A stretch of 64,000 nt of DNA from contig MJGA01000014.1 in assembly GCA_001910725.1 (NCBI GenBank), forward strand, positions 744,001 through 808,000. Reading direction: 5' to 3'. The DNA is from Phanerodontia chrysosporium (taxonomy: Eukaryota; Basidiomycota; Agaricomycetes; Polyporales; Phanerochaetaceae). Shown here in pieces: positions 45,017 through 57,195 of the stretch (position 1 is its first letter; every line of letters starts with the position of its first letter). The position numbers were made by a program, and so were the translations under genes. A model generated the notes under the pieces. The model worked only from the letters and a program-made list of their open reading frames with translations, searched no databases and was not told the origin of the DNA.

Positions 45017-46585
45017 CTATCTTCTGTCAAGTGAATGCTTCAGACACCTCCGCCGACCGCTGAATCGACGTATCACCGTAGCCCGACTCGTTCTCACTTG
45101 GAGTCCCAATATCAATAATCTGATCTTCTTCGTGAACATCGCCAGCGAGCACAAGAGGTTCAGCCAAGTCCCCTGAATATCAGCGAAGTGTATTGTTGAC
45201 AGACGCCTGCTGGTCAGCTGCGACGCTGGTTTCACGGACGTGCGGCGTATATTGAGCAAGAATCGCGAGACGAGAACCGACGACAGCCTGTCCCAGCGTG
45301 AGTAACAAGTGCCAGGAGTGAGATGCGCACGGCGGGACATACACATATTCCAGATGGGTGAGGCAATATGACCCAGCGACGACAAGCTGGCTCACGTGCA
45401 GCACTAGGAGTATGCTATAGAGCGATGAATATGTCGCCGCAAGGACAAACTGCAGAGATACGCACAGGAAATACATAGTGCCGTCGCGTAGAAAGAGGTC
45501 GTTCACAGATGTCTTCATGCACAGCTGTCGAGTGTTTCGGAATTGGCTTAGGGTCTTGACCCACGTAAGGCTCAGCCCCATTGCATCTGAGACTAGACTT
45601 GGAAGCTGCGACGCCATGACAACTAGAAACAAACCTTGTCCGTAGATAAAAGTAATATAAGAGTTGCACGGCGACTCACGTCTGGGGGGTATGATGATTT
45701 AGGGGGCTCTCATAGGGAGGGAACAGTTGTGCTCACCGGGTGTGCACTTGCGGAGACATCGTTCGCCGGAGCACGCAGATCGCTGTGGACTTGCCGAATG
45801 CTGGAACGATCGTGCGCTGCGTGGTGAGCAGAATGAGACAGATCTGGTGCTCGCGTCAGCGAATGCGTGACCGATGCTATAATAGTGTAGCCTACCAGGC
45901 TCGTCACCGCGGGTGCGAGCGACGGGATCAGGATCATGATGAACAGCCGAATATTGTTCGACCACAGCGCGTATACCCGAAGCGCAGTGAACACTCCACA
46001 CGATGGCAGGTTAGAAATAGACTGCATGCGAGGATTGACAGACATACCTGCTATTAGGCAATACGCCAGTATGGACGAAGCATTGAGGAGGATGTTCATA
46101 ATCATGAGTCTGGGATAGGCGGATAGACGGTCAATTACCTAGGCGCATGCGGTGTATCTAGCCATGCTCACGTCTTCCATCGCGCTTAGTCTTTAGTGCC
46201 CTGGTCTACGCTAGTGAATGAATACGCACCGTGCCATTTGTCGTGTTGTGTAGACCCATAAGTATCACTATGCTCGCGTTGAACAGGGCGTTGTAGCGAT
46301 TTAAAAGGAAGAGCGCTGTTGGCAAGCTGCGGTTCCTCTTCCAAATTACGTCGATTTCTTGGGATATAGTTATGAGGTGCTCATATATGATGAGTGCTTC
46401 AATAGAAGTCAGTCATGAGCAGATACTATAGGAAGACCGGAGCCTTTACCACTCGTTATCATGTTAACATAATTCTCGAACATCCTAAATGATAGTCAGT
46501 GCCAGTAGACGTGCCATGCATAGCAGCTAACGCACGTAGTATTTATCTTCACAGGCAGAAGAAACTCGCAGTTAGTCGCTGACAT
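45017..46585 (-). CDS. DUF6533-type multi-pass membrane protein
   Basis: Basidiomycete-expanded family of about seven-helix membrane proteins of unknown role. Exon 1 starts at ATG 46583-46585 (MSATNCEFLLPVKINTT); two introns later ALIIYEHLITISQEIDVIWK and RNRSLPTALFLLNRYNALFN match the DUF6533 signature. Then come NILLNASSILAYCLIA, VFTALRVYALWSNNIRLFIM and ILIPSLAPAVTSL, and near the end RDGTMYFLCVSLQFVLAATY and RLSSVLVSRFLLNIRRTSV, which fit the C-terminal part. Stop is near 45017. Seven or more small introns are needed and some boundaries in 45400-45850 are uncertain. Function unknown; a receptor-like role has been suggested only from topology. Confidence 0.7.
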
Positions 46586-49263
46586 CCTAGCTGTCGAGAC
46601 AAACGATAAGCAGTGTCGGCGTGTGCAGGCTTTATTACCAACCCCATCCCTACGCATACTCACTATTATATACTCCTGGCCCCAGTGTCGAGTCACTGTA
46701 TGTGGCCAGCCAAGGCCACATAAATATGCCATGGATGTTGGACTCGCAGAGCGCTGTGGAACGAGTGTATAGAGTATCTGGAAACTGGACATCGGGAACA
46801 GACACGGAGCATCAGCCGACTTCAAGCAAAACGCCCGACTTCCAGACCACGTACCGCTGCTCTAAAGTTACGGTTTGCCCCTACCGTGACGCATCAGTGC
46901 CGCCGCTGCTGGACGAGAATGATCGACCAACCTGCGCAGCGTCGGATACGATGTAGGAGAATTCATCATCTTGAACAGGACAGGAAATACACCAAAGCAT
47001 TATGCACATTTCCGCTGACCGCATGTCGTCGTGGGCATTCCGGACCGCAATTGACGACCTAGCCCTATGCAAAGTAACAAACGGAGATGACCGGTAAAGG
47101 AAGTCGGACTATACCTCGGGGCGAAAACGCTAGAACTGACAGGCCTGGTGGACATGCTGCGCAACATGTCACGCAGTTCGTCTTGGCTGAGCCCGCACTT
47201 CAACTGCGAATTCCCTTATCGCTAGTCGGTGTCTGCGGGATAATACCACAGGGTTGCAATGACGAAGTCCTGAGCCAACTCCGCGAGTGAATATAGTCAA
47301 TAACAAGCTGCAGAATGCGATGAGTTCGTCAGAACATTGTGCAGGCGGTGAAGAGATCCGAGGGTGCCCGCAGGATTTGGGAAGTGTCAAGGTATGGCGT
47401 GGCGATGGTCTAGACCCACCGTTCATGCTCGGGGAGCTCGCTCCTCCGCACATATTGCCATTGGTGCATAGTCAATCGCACCGTCCGATCGCGCAGCACG
47501 GGTGGCAACCCTGAGGGTCGGCCATTCGCGTTTCCCGAGGGGCGCCTCGCGGGTAGCGTCGATTCGTACCCCGCGACGGCGGCTCAAATTCGTTCTTCTC
47601 AGCACAGTGACTTGGTAAGTGCTGCCGCACATGAGTCTCGGAGCGTCGTCTCGACCGATGGTGTACACCTGAATTGAAAGCGTCTGACGTCGACTTGAAC
47701 GCCAAACTGCTTGTGTGCCCTCCGGCGAAGCAAGCGACCTGAAATCGGGATAGTTCGCATGAGCATGCCTGGACCACGTTACGCGGGTACCGACCTGAGC
47801 CATCAACGCGACGGGGATGCATTTGTGGAGTCACGAGCTGTGTGCTGGAAGACAATATTTGTGTGCATAAGGGCGGTGATGACAGAATGATCGGAACGGG
47901 CGAGCAGTAGACCGTTCAAACAGAAAGAACTCCGAGGTATACATCATAGAACATTCCATGGCTCTTGACGTTCTTGGCAGCGGGAAGAAAATCTGGGGGC
48001 TGGGTGGAAGTTGAACATGATGGACGCGCTATCCTGCGAGACACACCGTACGATGTATGAAATGAAGTTTAGATTGTGGCCACGTATTGGTACAGACGCT
48101 AGTAATGTTGTGGGTGGGGCATAAACGCGACTGCAGAAACCCGATGCAGCTGTGGGTCGAAAGGAAGGGAGCTGGACGTACGAGGCAGGGTGATCGCATG
48201 CCATACCAGCGAGCGTTACTTGCGTTATAGTGAACCTAACGTTGGGCTTATCGAGCTGCAACTTGAGGAGGAAACAATATGACACAAAACCTACACCATT
48301 TATTGGCGCCATTGGCAGCTGCAGGGCTCGATTCAGCTACGTGAGCCTCTAGTTGGATCTGGATACGCACCAATGGCGAAGTGATCCCTCGGAATAGTCC
48401 CCGCACTCGCTCTTCGCAGACTACAGTAGTAAAAGCGTGGAGCACGAAACGGCATCTTGATGCTACTCCTGGGCTCAAAACAGTGCCCTAACTAGCAGCG
48501 ATGTGAGCCCTATTAAGACCAGCTGGCGGCGTCCACCGACCCCATGTCGAAAGGAAATACCACGATTAAAGAAGCTATCCCTGGACATGCGCCCAAGTCA
48601 GCCCTACAATGCGCGAGGGCGCACATACTCCAGGGCCTATATCGGACGAAAGTCCGGCAAAGACGTCTGTCTATGTGAGGATCCAGATCAAGTTGAACTA
48701 AAGTTTAAAATAGTGAGCTTTCAATGTCTGCCAGCACGAGACACGAGACACACGTGTAAAAAGAGGCACACCTATATCTTGAGCATCTTAAGAATACATG
48801 TACTATACATTGCAATGTGGTTTAGGACGTATAGCGTCGTTCTATTTCTTCAGAGGGGTGGTACGTGATTGGGTGCAGCTTGCCGGGCGACGTCTACCTC
48901 GTTTCCGCTGACATGACTTGGCCCCGGTCAGTCAGTTGTCCAGTGGGTGTGGTGAATCTGTACTCGTGGTGGGAGGACGTTGGGCAAAGAGAAACGACAA
49001 CCAGGTTGGGAGAAAGCGACAAGCGCGAAGAGGCGTCCCGAGGGCGGAATTGACATCATCCCGCCACTGCCAGATTTGGGCATAGGCGGGACAGGCACGT
49101 GCCGTCGGGCTCACCCTCCGAATGCTCCTGAACGCTCTCGACGTTCTCCTCGCCATGCCTCAAATACTCCGCACCTCTCGTTCGGACACCAATTTCTGCT
49201 TGTCTCTACCACACACTTTGCTCTGAACATTCACATCACATTCATTCTCCAATCTTTCACGAC
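46586..49263. other. Gene-poor interval
   Basis: About 2.7 kb. The open frames of 80-127 codons on both strands show no domain, no splice-consistent extension and no biased codon use. No terminal repeats or RNA gene recognised. The last 150 bp form the leader of HSP78. Confidence 0.45.
49224..49233 (+). promoter_or_regulatory. Possible heat shock element upstream of HSP78
   Basis: tgaacattca contains GAA-2 bp-TTC, two perfect inverted heat shock units, about 31-40 bp upstream of the HSP78 ATG. A weaker run (tgaacgctctcgacgttctc) lies near 49127. HSP78 genes are commonly heat-induced, but two units alone are a weak site and may be within the transcript leader. Confidence 0.3.
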
Positions 49264-52093
49264 ATGCTACGACAACTCGAGGGACGGACACTTGGACTCG
49301 CGACACGCTCGGCTCGTTCATTCTCATCGAGACCAAACGGTCTCACTCGAAGTGCGATACCGACCGCACACGCTTTCACACCCCTTGCGCGACCCACATA
49401 TGCAGCACTACCTAGGATAGCAGCGCGAGGGTATGCGACGCCCCCTGGCGGAGGAACCGGCGGCGGAGGGATGCCCGGGTTCAACATGTTTGGGCAACAG
49501 CATCAGAAGGGCGAGGCGCTGAAAGAGTACAGCGTCGACCTGACAGAGCTCGCCCGCCAGGGCAAGCTCGACCCGACCATTGGACGCGATGAGGAGATTC
49601 GGAGGACAATTCAAAGTGCGTACCTTGTCCGAGCAGGTGTGCTCGCGCTAACATCTCCGCAGTTCTGTCACGCAGGACAAAGTCGAATCCAGTCCTTATT
49701 GGCCCGCCTGGTGTAGGCAAGACTGCTATCCTCGAGGGTCTCGCAAGCCGAATAGTCGCTAAGGAGGTGCCGGAGGTACGTATACCGACAACCATGCCAT
49801 GTAACGCGCTGACTGTGTCGTGCAGAGTCTCCAAAACAAACGCGTTCTGTCAATAGATCTTGCGTCAATAATGGCAGGCTCCGGGATCCGCGGCCAGTTC
49901 GAGGAGAAGTTCAAAGCGCTCCTCCGCGACATTGAGGACGAGGCCGGCAATGTCATTTGCTTCATTGATGAAGTACATACGCTCTTCAACCTTGGCAAAG
50001 CCGAGGGCAGCATCGATGCCGGCCAAATGATCAAGCCTGCACTCGCGCGGGGCTTGCAGCTTGTCGGCGCGACGACGCGTGAGTATCCCCTTTACATGCC
50101 CCTATATCTACATAACTGAATGTGCATATCCAGCTGACGAATACCGCAAAACTATTGGCAAGGATGCTGCGCTCGAGCGACGGTTCCAGCCGGTCACTAT
50201 CGACGAACCAAGCGTCGAGTCGACAATCAGTATCCTGCGTGGACTCAAGCCACGGTACGAGGTTCATCACGGTGTCGAGATTAGCGATGGCGCTTTGGTG
50301 ACTGGTGAGTCACAGTAGCCTTGTTCGTGATCTTCTTCTGACTCTTCGTAGCCGCTGTGTATGGCGCGCGGTACATCTCCGACCGTTTCCTGCCCGACAA
50401 GGCGATCGACCTCGTCGACGAGGCCGCATCGGCTCTGCGCCTCGCGCAAGAGTCGAAGCCGGACGAGCTGGAGGCGCTCGACCGGGACATTGTGACGCTG
50501 CAGATCGAGCTCGAGTCGCTCAAGAACGAGACGGACGTGTTCAGCGTCGAGCGGCGGAACAAGGTCGAGGACACGCTCGCGAAGAAGCGCGCCGAGGCGG
50601 CGCGCCTCGAGGAGGTGTGGAACGCGGAGCGCGCGAAGCTGCAGAAGATCAAAGACGTCAAGGCGCGCCTCGAGCAGGCAAAGCACGAGCTCGAGGTCGC
50701 GCAGCGCCAGGGCCAGTACGAGCGCGCGTCGCAGCTGCGCTTCGCGACGATCCCCGAGCTCGAGAAGCAGCTCCCGAAGGAGAGCGAGCGCGCGCAGGAG
50801 GGTGAGGAGCGGGAGGATGGTCTGACGATGCTCCACGATCGTGTCACGAGCAGCGATATCTCGCGCGTCGTTGCGAAGGCGACAGGTATTCCGGTGCAGA
50901 GCTTGCTCAAGGGTGAGCGCGAGAAGCTCGTCAACGTGCGTGTCTTCAGAGAAGTGCATCCAATGGCTATTACTGACACGAGACTGCAGATGGAGGACGC
51001 GTTGAAGCAGAGGGTCGTCGGCCAAGACCACGTCGTCGCTGCTGTCAGCGACGCTGTTCGGATTTCTCGTGCTGGCCTCCAAGCACCGAATCGGCCGGTG
51101 GCGTCGTTCCTCTTCCTGGGCCCAACAGGTGTTGGCAAGGTGCGTCCAGTCTCCCGGTTGTCTTGCACCCGTCGCTGACTTTTGTGCCAGACCGAGCTCT
51201 GCAAGGCCCTCGCTGGCTTCCTCTTCAACGACGAGCAGCGCGGACTGATCAACATCAACATGTCCGAGTACCACGACCGGCACACGATCTCGCGGCTCAT
51301 CGGCGCGGCGCCCGGCTACGTGGGCTTCGAGGAGGGCGGCCAGCTCACGGAGGCGGTGCGGCGGAAGCCGTACGCGGTCGTGCTGCTCGACGAGCTCGAG
51401 AAGGCGCACAAGGACGTCGCGATGATCTTGCTGCAGATCCTCGACGAGGGCAAGATCACGGACTCGCAGGGGCGCAAGGTCGACTTCCGGAACACGATCA
51501 TCTGCCTGACGAGCAACCTCGGCTCGGACATCCTCGCGCACACGAGCGCGAGCGGCGCGGACGGCGTCGTCACGCCGCAGGCGCGCGACGAGGTGCTCGC
51601 GCGCACGGCCGAGTTCTTCCCGCCCGAGCTCCTGAACCGGCTCGACTCGATGCTCGTGTTCAACAAGCTCTCGCGCGCGTCGATCCTCCAGGTCGTCGAC
51701 CTCCGCCTGCGCGACGTCGCGGAGCGCCTCCAGACCCGGCGGATCACGCTCGACGTCGACGACGGCGCGCGCGCGTGGCTCGCGGACCAGGGGTACTCGG
51801 ACGTGTACGGCGCGCGCGCGATCGCGCGCGTCGTCCGCACGAAGGTGCTCTTCCCGCTCGCGCAGAAGATGCTCAAGGGCACGATCAGGTGAGTGCAAGC
51901 GCGCCGCGTTGGCGGCCGGGGTTGTTGCCGGGGGCTGACGGGCTTCTGTAGGGACGGCGATACGGTGAAGATCCGCGCGGGCGAGGGCGACAGCCTCGAC
52001 ATCCAGGACAACCACCCGCCAGACGCGTCGATCGGCTCGACGTCCCAGCCGTCGTCGTTCCCGGAGCTCGAGGATGCGGCGCGCAGCGACTAG
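49264..52093 (+). CDS. HSP78: Mitochondrial HSP78 (ClpB-type AAA+ disaggregase)
   Basis: Hexameric ATPase that solubilises and refolds aggregated proteins in the mitochondrial matrix with the mtHsp70 system. The N-terminus is Arg/Ser-rich without acidic residues at first ([20 protein letters not shown]), as in a mitochondrial presequence, and the ClpB N-domain is absent, as expected for HSP78. AAA1: Walker [14 protein letters not shown] (across exon 2), Walker [12 protein letters not shown], Arg finger LERRFQPV. Middle coiled-coil: about 50450-50820 ([20 protein letters not shown]). AAA2: Walker A GPTGVGKTE split by an intron, pore motif [17 protein letters not shown], Walker [12 protein letters not shown], sensor TSNLGSDI, Arg region ELLNRLDS. 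Exon 1 ends at 49615 and exon 2 starts at 49663; about eight exons, no frame break. Stop TAG at 52091-52093. Confidence 0.93.
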
Positions 52094-52129
52094 ACGGACT
52101 GTAGAATTTAATGTAACAAAGTCAAAGTA

Positions 52130-52142
52130 CCCCCCCCCCCCC
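52130..52142. repeat. Poly-C tract of 13
   Basis: Thirteen consecutive C, 36 bp past the HSP78 stop, probably in its 3' UTR. It shows that long C runs can survive in this assembly although short ones in genes appear shortened; its true length is uncertain. Confidence 0.7.
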
Positions 52143-52311
52143 ACTCGCGACGTAATTGTAATGTAGACTGTACGATTAATGGGATGCTTTGCGTGACATC
52201 ACTGGTGTGCGGATCGCCCGAGTCCGTGTCAGCCTCTTCCGCAGGCCCTCAGGTATATAGGCCACCTCGGTCGGCGGCGTCACACACCTCGTCGTCTCTC
52301 TCTCTACCTTG

Positions 52312-53620
52312 ATGGAGTTCCTCGCGACCGTCTACCGCAAGCGCGGGCAGCCTGGCGCTGCCCATGCCGACCTGGAGTCGAACACGCCGCCACCGGAGTG
52401 CGCGGCGGGGCCGTTCGCGCAGCTGGGCGCGGACGTGCACGCGGCGGTGCAGGAGTTCGTGGGGACGACGCTGTTCCTGACGCTCGCGTTCGGCGGGCTG
52501 CAGGCGTCGGCCGCGGAGGCGGGCAGCGCGGGCGCGGCGGTGTCGACGGGGGTCAACCGCATCATGTACATCGCGCTCTGCTTCGGGTTCAGCCTGCTCG
52601 TGAGCGCGTGGCTCTTCTTCCGCGTCACGGGCGGGCTCTTCAACCCGAACGTCGCGCTCGCGCTCGTCCTCACCGGCGTCGTCGGCCCCGTCCGCTTCGT
52701 GCTCTTCTGCATCGCGCAGCTCGCGGGCGGGATCGCGGCCGCGGCGCTCGTGCTCGCGTTCACGCCCGGCCCGCTCGCGGCCAAGTGAGTGCCGCCCCCG
52801 CCTCCCTTCGCCGTGTGGCCGCGCGCGCTGACACACACCATGCGCGGCAGCCCGGTGCTCGCGGACGGGATCAACACCGCGCAGGGCGTGTTCATCGAGG
52901 CGTTCATCACCGCGACGCTCTGCCTCGCCGTGCTCATGCTCGCGGCGGAGAAGCACATCGCGACGCCGTTCGCGCCGGTGCGTTGCCCCGACTCCGCCCG
53001 CGCGCCCGCGCTGACGCTGACGCTGCGCGCAGGTCGGCATCGGGCTCACGCTCTTCACGTGCGAGCTCTTCTCGGTGTACTACACCGGCGGCGTGTGCAA
53101 CACCGCGCGCGCGTTCGGCCCCGCCGTCGTCACGGGCTTCCCCGACAGCCAACAGTGGGTGGTGCGTCGCCCCTCTCCCTCGTCCCGTGCGTCGAAGCGG
53201 CTGACACGCCGCGCCGCCAGTACTGGGTCGGGCCCGGCCTCGGCTCGCTCTTCGCCGCGGCGTTCTACACCGCGCTCAAACAGTGCGTGCGCTCCCTCCC
53301 TGTCTCCTGCCCGGCTGACCCCACCGCGCGCGCGCAACAGCTTCCGCTACTGGCGGCTGAACCCCGGGCAGGACGAGATCCTCGCGGAGCAGTCGCCCGC
53401 GGACCCCGTCGCGGCGCTGCTCACCGCGAGCGCGGGCGTGGGCACGTCGCGCGCGTCGCGCCGCACGTCCTGCGGCGGCCAGACGCTCTGCGCGCACGCC
53501 CCGAGCGAGAAGCGGCCGAGCGTCGCGTCGGCGGCGCCTGCGCCTGCGCCGAGCTGCGCGGAGCCCGAGCGGGTGCCGCGCGGCGGGACGGTGGCGGGGC
53601 TGTACTGCAGAGGTGTGTAG
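52312..53620 (+). CDS. Aquaporin (MIP family)
   Basis: Water or small-solute channel with the six-helix, two-loop MIP fold. Exons: 52312-52784, 52851-52977, 53033-53161, 53221-53282, then from about 53339. Helix 1 is VGTTLFLTLAFGGLQASAAE; the first half-helix loop is TGGLFNPNVALALVLTG, with NPN in place of NPA, and the second is YTGGVCNTARAFGPAVV, with NTA in place of NPA and the pore Arg kept. Both variants are usual in fungal classical aquaporins as I recall them. PFAPVGIGLTLF and YWVGPGLGSLFAAAFYTALK support the frame through each intron, including codons split at AAN and LKH. The C-terminal tail is Ser/Pro-rich. It starts 218 bp after the HSP78 stop on the same strand. No frame break. Confidence 0.92.
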
Positions 53621-54282
53621 ACTGTGTGTCGGCAGGTGGTGCGGCGGATGTGTGAGAGAGATACGCTCTGGGTTTTATGTGTAACAGACCGAGGTATCGT
53701 GCTCAGCAGTGGATGTTGGAGAAGTACTGTGTGTGTGCCCGCGTTTGTGTTGACCACGCCTACGCGTCACGTCTGCTGTCGTGTGCACTGCGCGAATTGT
53801 CGGCGACGAGGCGTGCGAACACGCCGGGAAGGTATGCAGCGTTGCATCGGTGTATATTGGTGTCTGCGTGACAGAGCTGAGCTGTGCACGTAGCTCGCTG
53901 TGTGGTCGGGCGACGTTTGCTCTGTTCGTTCCCAGTAAAGATTGAGCTCAGACGCAGATGCGCAGCATTCCATGGCCGGACGCCGTACCGCCCGCGCGAG
54001 ACCCGTCCCGAGGTGTTTGCTCCTGTTAGGATCGAAAGCCTCCGCCTGCCCGATTGGGCCCGATGACGTCTCGATCCGACCTCGACGGCGCCTAGCCAAG
54101 ACTCGAGTCGGCGCTCGACGATCAAACCATGGAGCCTTCGAGTGCCACCATGTCCCAACATGCCTCCGCAGCCCGTCCTCCGTCTCTCTCCCACTCCCTC
54201 GTCTCTCTTCCCCTAGCCTCTGCTTCTTTTCACGACTCTTTACGCACACACTGCCCTTCCATTTCGCCCCGATACCCCAATC
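53621..54282. other. Intergenic region
   Basis: About 660 bp of 3' and upstream sequence; the last 130 bp are pyrimidine-rich, as often found just upstream of fungal starts. No gene seen. Confidence 0.45.
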
Positions 54283-55673
54283 ATGCCGTCTACTCAGGGG
54301 CACGACGCCTCGTCCTCCTCCTCCAGCCCCGCCAGCTCCGAACGCAACTACGACGAAAAGCGACCCGAAGAGGCCGACGTCTCTGACGAGAAGAAGCAAC
54401 TTCCCCACACCGGCACGAGCACCACCACCCACACCGCCGTCTCGTCCACCGCCCCGACACTAGAGGAGGATGAGGAGACCCTGTCCTACTCCTCTGGCCC
54501 CCCAAGCCTCAACTACACCCTCCGCACAAAGCGTCGCGAGCGCTACATCATCCTCTTCTTCACCCTCCTCTTCATCGAATCCGGCGTCCTCCCCCTGATC
54601 CTCTACTACAGCCTCGCATGGGGCGCCCACCTCTCGGTCACCAAGAACCTCGCCATCATCACGAGCCTCATCGGCACCGTCAGCGGCCTCAAGCTCACCC
54701 AACGCAGCTACCAGCTCTGGTTTGGCACAGGACACGAGAGCAGGCGGCCGATAGGCAGCGGACGCTGGGGCATGGATGCGTTTCAGTGCGTGTATTTTTA
54801 GCCGCTCTCTCTCTGCCCGTCCCGTCCCGCTCACGTCGCACACCCAGCGTGCTCATCTCGCTCACCCTCTTTGCCTTCTTTCTCCCGCTCATCATCGGCT
54901 CGTCCCTCAACCCCGCGTCGCCCCGCACGACCGCCATGGCGCTGCCGTGCGTCATGCTCACCTTTTGCACCCCCATGTTCGTCACCGGCCTCTTGGACCG
55001 CCGCATCCGCGTGCCCTGGCGCGTCTCGTCGCTGCCCCCGCGCTCGCCGCTCCCGCCGCTCACGTACACCATCGTCGAAGACGTCGTCGCCGTCGACGGC
55101 GGCGGCGGACTCGCCTTCCGGCACGCGTGGGCGCACCGCTACCAGTCCTCGCGCGTCATCCGGCGCACGCTCCGCGTCCTCGCGCTCGCGTGGGGCGCGA
55201 CCGGCCTCGCGCTCGGCGGCGCGCTCATCGCCATCGCGTGGACCGCGCCCGAGAACACCGCGTACGGCCTCGGCTACGGCATGCCCTGGCTCTGGGCGCT
55301 CCTCGGCGCGCTCGCGACCGTGCCGTACGTGCACGCGCAGCTGCGCCTCGAGCGCGCGACGTGGGCGGACACGGGCGTGCGCGCGGCGCACCGCGACGTG
55401 CCGCTCCGCGTGCAGCTCACGCGCCACGAGGCGGACCGTGAGGTCGAGCGCCGCGCGCGCTGGGAGCGCCGCCAGCGCGACCGCGAGCACCGCCTCAGCG
55501 CCGTCTCCCGCGCGAGCGGCCCAGCGGCCCCCGACGGCGTCGCGTGTCGTGATGACGTGCACGACGCCCCGCAGCACCAGCGCACGCCGAGCCCTGCACC
55601 GCGCAGCCCGACGCCCGAGGGACGGCCGCACACGCCGTCATCTGGGGAGCGCACGCATGCGTCGCTGGTGTAG
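54283..55673 (+). CDS. Multi-pass membrane protein of unknown family
   Basis: Two exons joined by a 62-bp-scale intron: exon 1 from ATG 54283 to 54788, acceptor at 54848, giving DAFHVLISLTLFAFFLPLII across the junction. A Ser/Thr-rich N-terminus (about 75 residues) is followed by RTKRRERYIILFFTLLFIES, LPLILYYSLAWGAHLSVTKN, LAIITSLIGTVSGLKL, AMALPCVMLTFCTPMFVTGL, VLALAWGATGLALGGALIAI and MPWLWALLGALATVPYVHAQ, giving about seven helices. The C-terminal tail is basic, Arg-rich and then Pro/Ser-rich, stop at 55671-55673. Resembles conserved fungal integral membrane proteins without assigned function. The pieces are in one frame after splicing, with no break. Confidence 0.72.
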
Positions 55674-56571
55674 ATTTTGGTCGTGATGCCGTGTACAGAT
55701 ACCACCGGTTTCTTTCACTTACTTTTGGTCTGGTTTTTGGTGTATTTTTTTTTTCTTCTTGTAATTCTTGGGTGTGCCCGCGCCCCCCTCTGACACTCTT
55801 ATAGTAAACTCTGGGCGTGTTGTTGTTGTGTATTGTATGGTCTGTTAAAGACGGTGCTACGTCTCACGAGAACCCATTCCGCGATGGCCGGGCCTGCGTC
55901 GTCTGGACGATACGTGCAACTGCTGAACAGGATCCCCGGCACAGGTGAGTATATATGGGATATGTGGCCGGCGTGCGCGCCCCACAGTAGTGGCAGACGA
56001 GGGAGCACCTGCCCGACGGCGCCACGGGCACGCTCCAGGCCACGCGGGTGCGGGCAGGCTTCGGCATCGCCCCGCAGCGCGGACCGGATCCCGCCGCCGA
56101 GCGCAGCGCAGCCGCGACAGCTCAAGCTCGTGCGTGATCCAAAGGGGCCGACGCGCAGGTGCACACCGGCCTTGCCCTGTACGGCCGCCCTCGACGCAGC
56201 CCGTCCTCCCCAAGAGTGGTCACTGGCAGGCCCAGCACCGGCAGCCACTTGGCAGCCCGGCGGGGCCCCATACAGAGCGGCGGGCGGCATGATGGCGGAC
56301 CCTGCACACGCACTGGCAGCCCCTGCACGGACATGCCGGCGCGGGTGGTATCGTGCTGCCCTTTGGACCCTAGTCGGACGCTGCGAGGTGCTGCTTCGCG
56401 GTGTCGCGCGGGCGGGCCTGCGCTGCGACCCACAGCGCGGCAGGAGCCCAGGGGCCCAACGGACCTCGCCGCGCACACTATATATGCCCCGCCGCGGTAC
56501 GCGCTGCCCTCCGCGCCGTGCACCCCCATCCCCCCTCCCTCGCTCCCTCCTCCCCCCAGCGCTGCACCGCG
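55674..56571. other. Intergenic region with a GC-rich block
   Basis: Starts with a T-rich stretch (55735-55765), the likely 3' end of the membrane-protein gene, then becomes very G+C-rich from about 55960 to 56500. Overlapping open frames on both strands have no recognisable domain. Similar in composition to 24170-25520. Confidence 0.4.
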
Positions 56572-57142
56572 ATGTCGCACGTACGCACGATTTCCGACCG
56601 CAGACAGTTCGTTCGCGAGGTGCAGTGCGCCGCCGCCCCGTGCATTATCGGACGCGCACAGGACGGCGCCTGACGAGGCACCAAGGTCTCTGGGGCCGCA
56701 GCCCGCCCGGTGGTGCTGTTCTACACCCTCGAGGGCTGTGCGCCCTGCCGGCGGTTCTACCCCGTGTTCTCCGAGACCGCGTCCGAGTGCCTGCTCCAAC
56801 ACATGACGTTCTGCATCCTGAAATGCAGCCGCGAGACGAGGTGGCAAGCCGCGGACAGCAACCTCGAGAGACTGGGCCGCACAGGAGTGAGCCGCGCCTG
56901 CCCCTTCCCTTCTCGCACAGATGCCGCACAGCTCACGCGTGCAGTTTCCCGCCGTCGGCGTTTTCGTGGATGGCGACCTGCAGCTGCAGGCTCGCGACAT
57001 GGCGCTTTTCGTGTCCCAGTCCGCCCCCAAGGTCAGGACATCATTCCCCGCGCTTACCGATACGTTGGTGACCGAGTTACACGCATGCAGTTTTGGCTCT
57101 TGCATCACTTTCCGACTCCTGTCGGGTGAGAACGGCCCCTAG
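56572..57142 (+). CDS. Thioredoxin-like protein
   Basis: Starts at ATG 56572 (MSHVRTISDRRQFVREVQ), enters an intron, and continues in a different frame with VVLFYTLEGCAPCRRFYPVF, ETASECLLQHMTFCILKC: the CAPC motif, preceding hydrophobic strand and following helix fit a thioredoxin fold. A further exon supplies RVQFPAVGVFVDGDLQLQAR, which fits the cis-Pro strand region (FPAVGVF). The Cys pair suggests redox activity. The join between the first two exons is not resolved and may involve a lost base. The gene may continue into the next entry, whose start lies 54 bp downstream. Confidence 0.55.
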
Positions 57143-57195
57143 ATGCTGACTGGCGATCGTGGGCTGAAATCAACAGGCTATCTAGGCGCAGCAAC

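Noticed and set aside
46496..46825. 109-codon minus-strand frame covering the start of the DUF6533 gene
   Set aside because: Only the part from MSATNCEF (46585) fits the gene through a good donor; the upstream residues have no support.
50267..52144. 625-codon open frame on the minus strand, the longest antisense frame in the window
   Set aside because: It is antisense to HSP78, whose AAA+ motifs are unmistakable. GC-rich codons on one strand leave few stops on the other. Its translation is Arg/Leu/Glu-rich with no domain.
52249..53058. Minus-strand and alternate-phase frames over the aquaporin gene
   Set aside because: Arg/Ala/Gly-rich shadows of a clear MIP-family gene whose splice sites restore one continuous frame.
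52312..53620. NPN and NTA loop variants of the aquaporin as a novelty
   Set aside because: Unusual compared with animal and plant NPA loops, but as far as I recall common among fungal classical aquaporins, so kept only as annotation.
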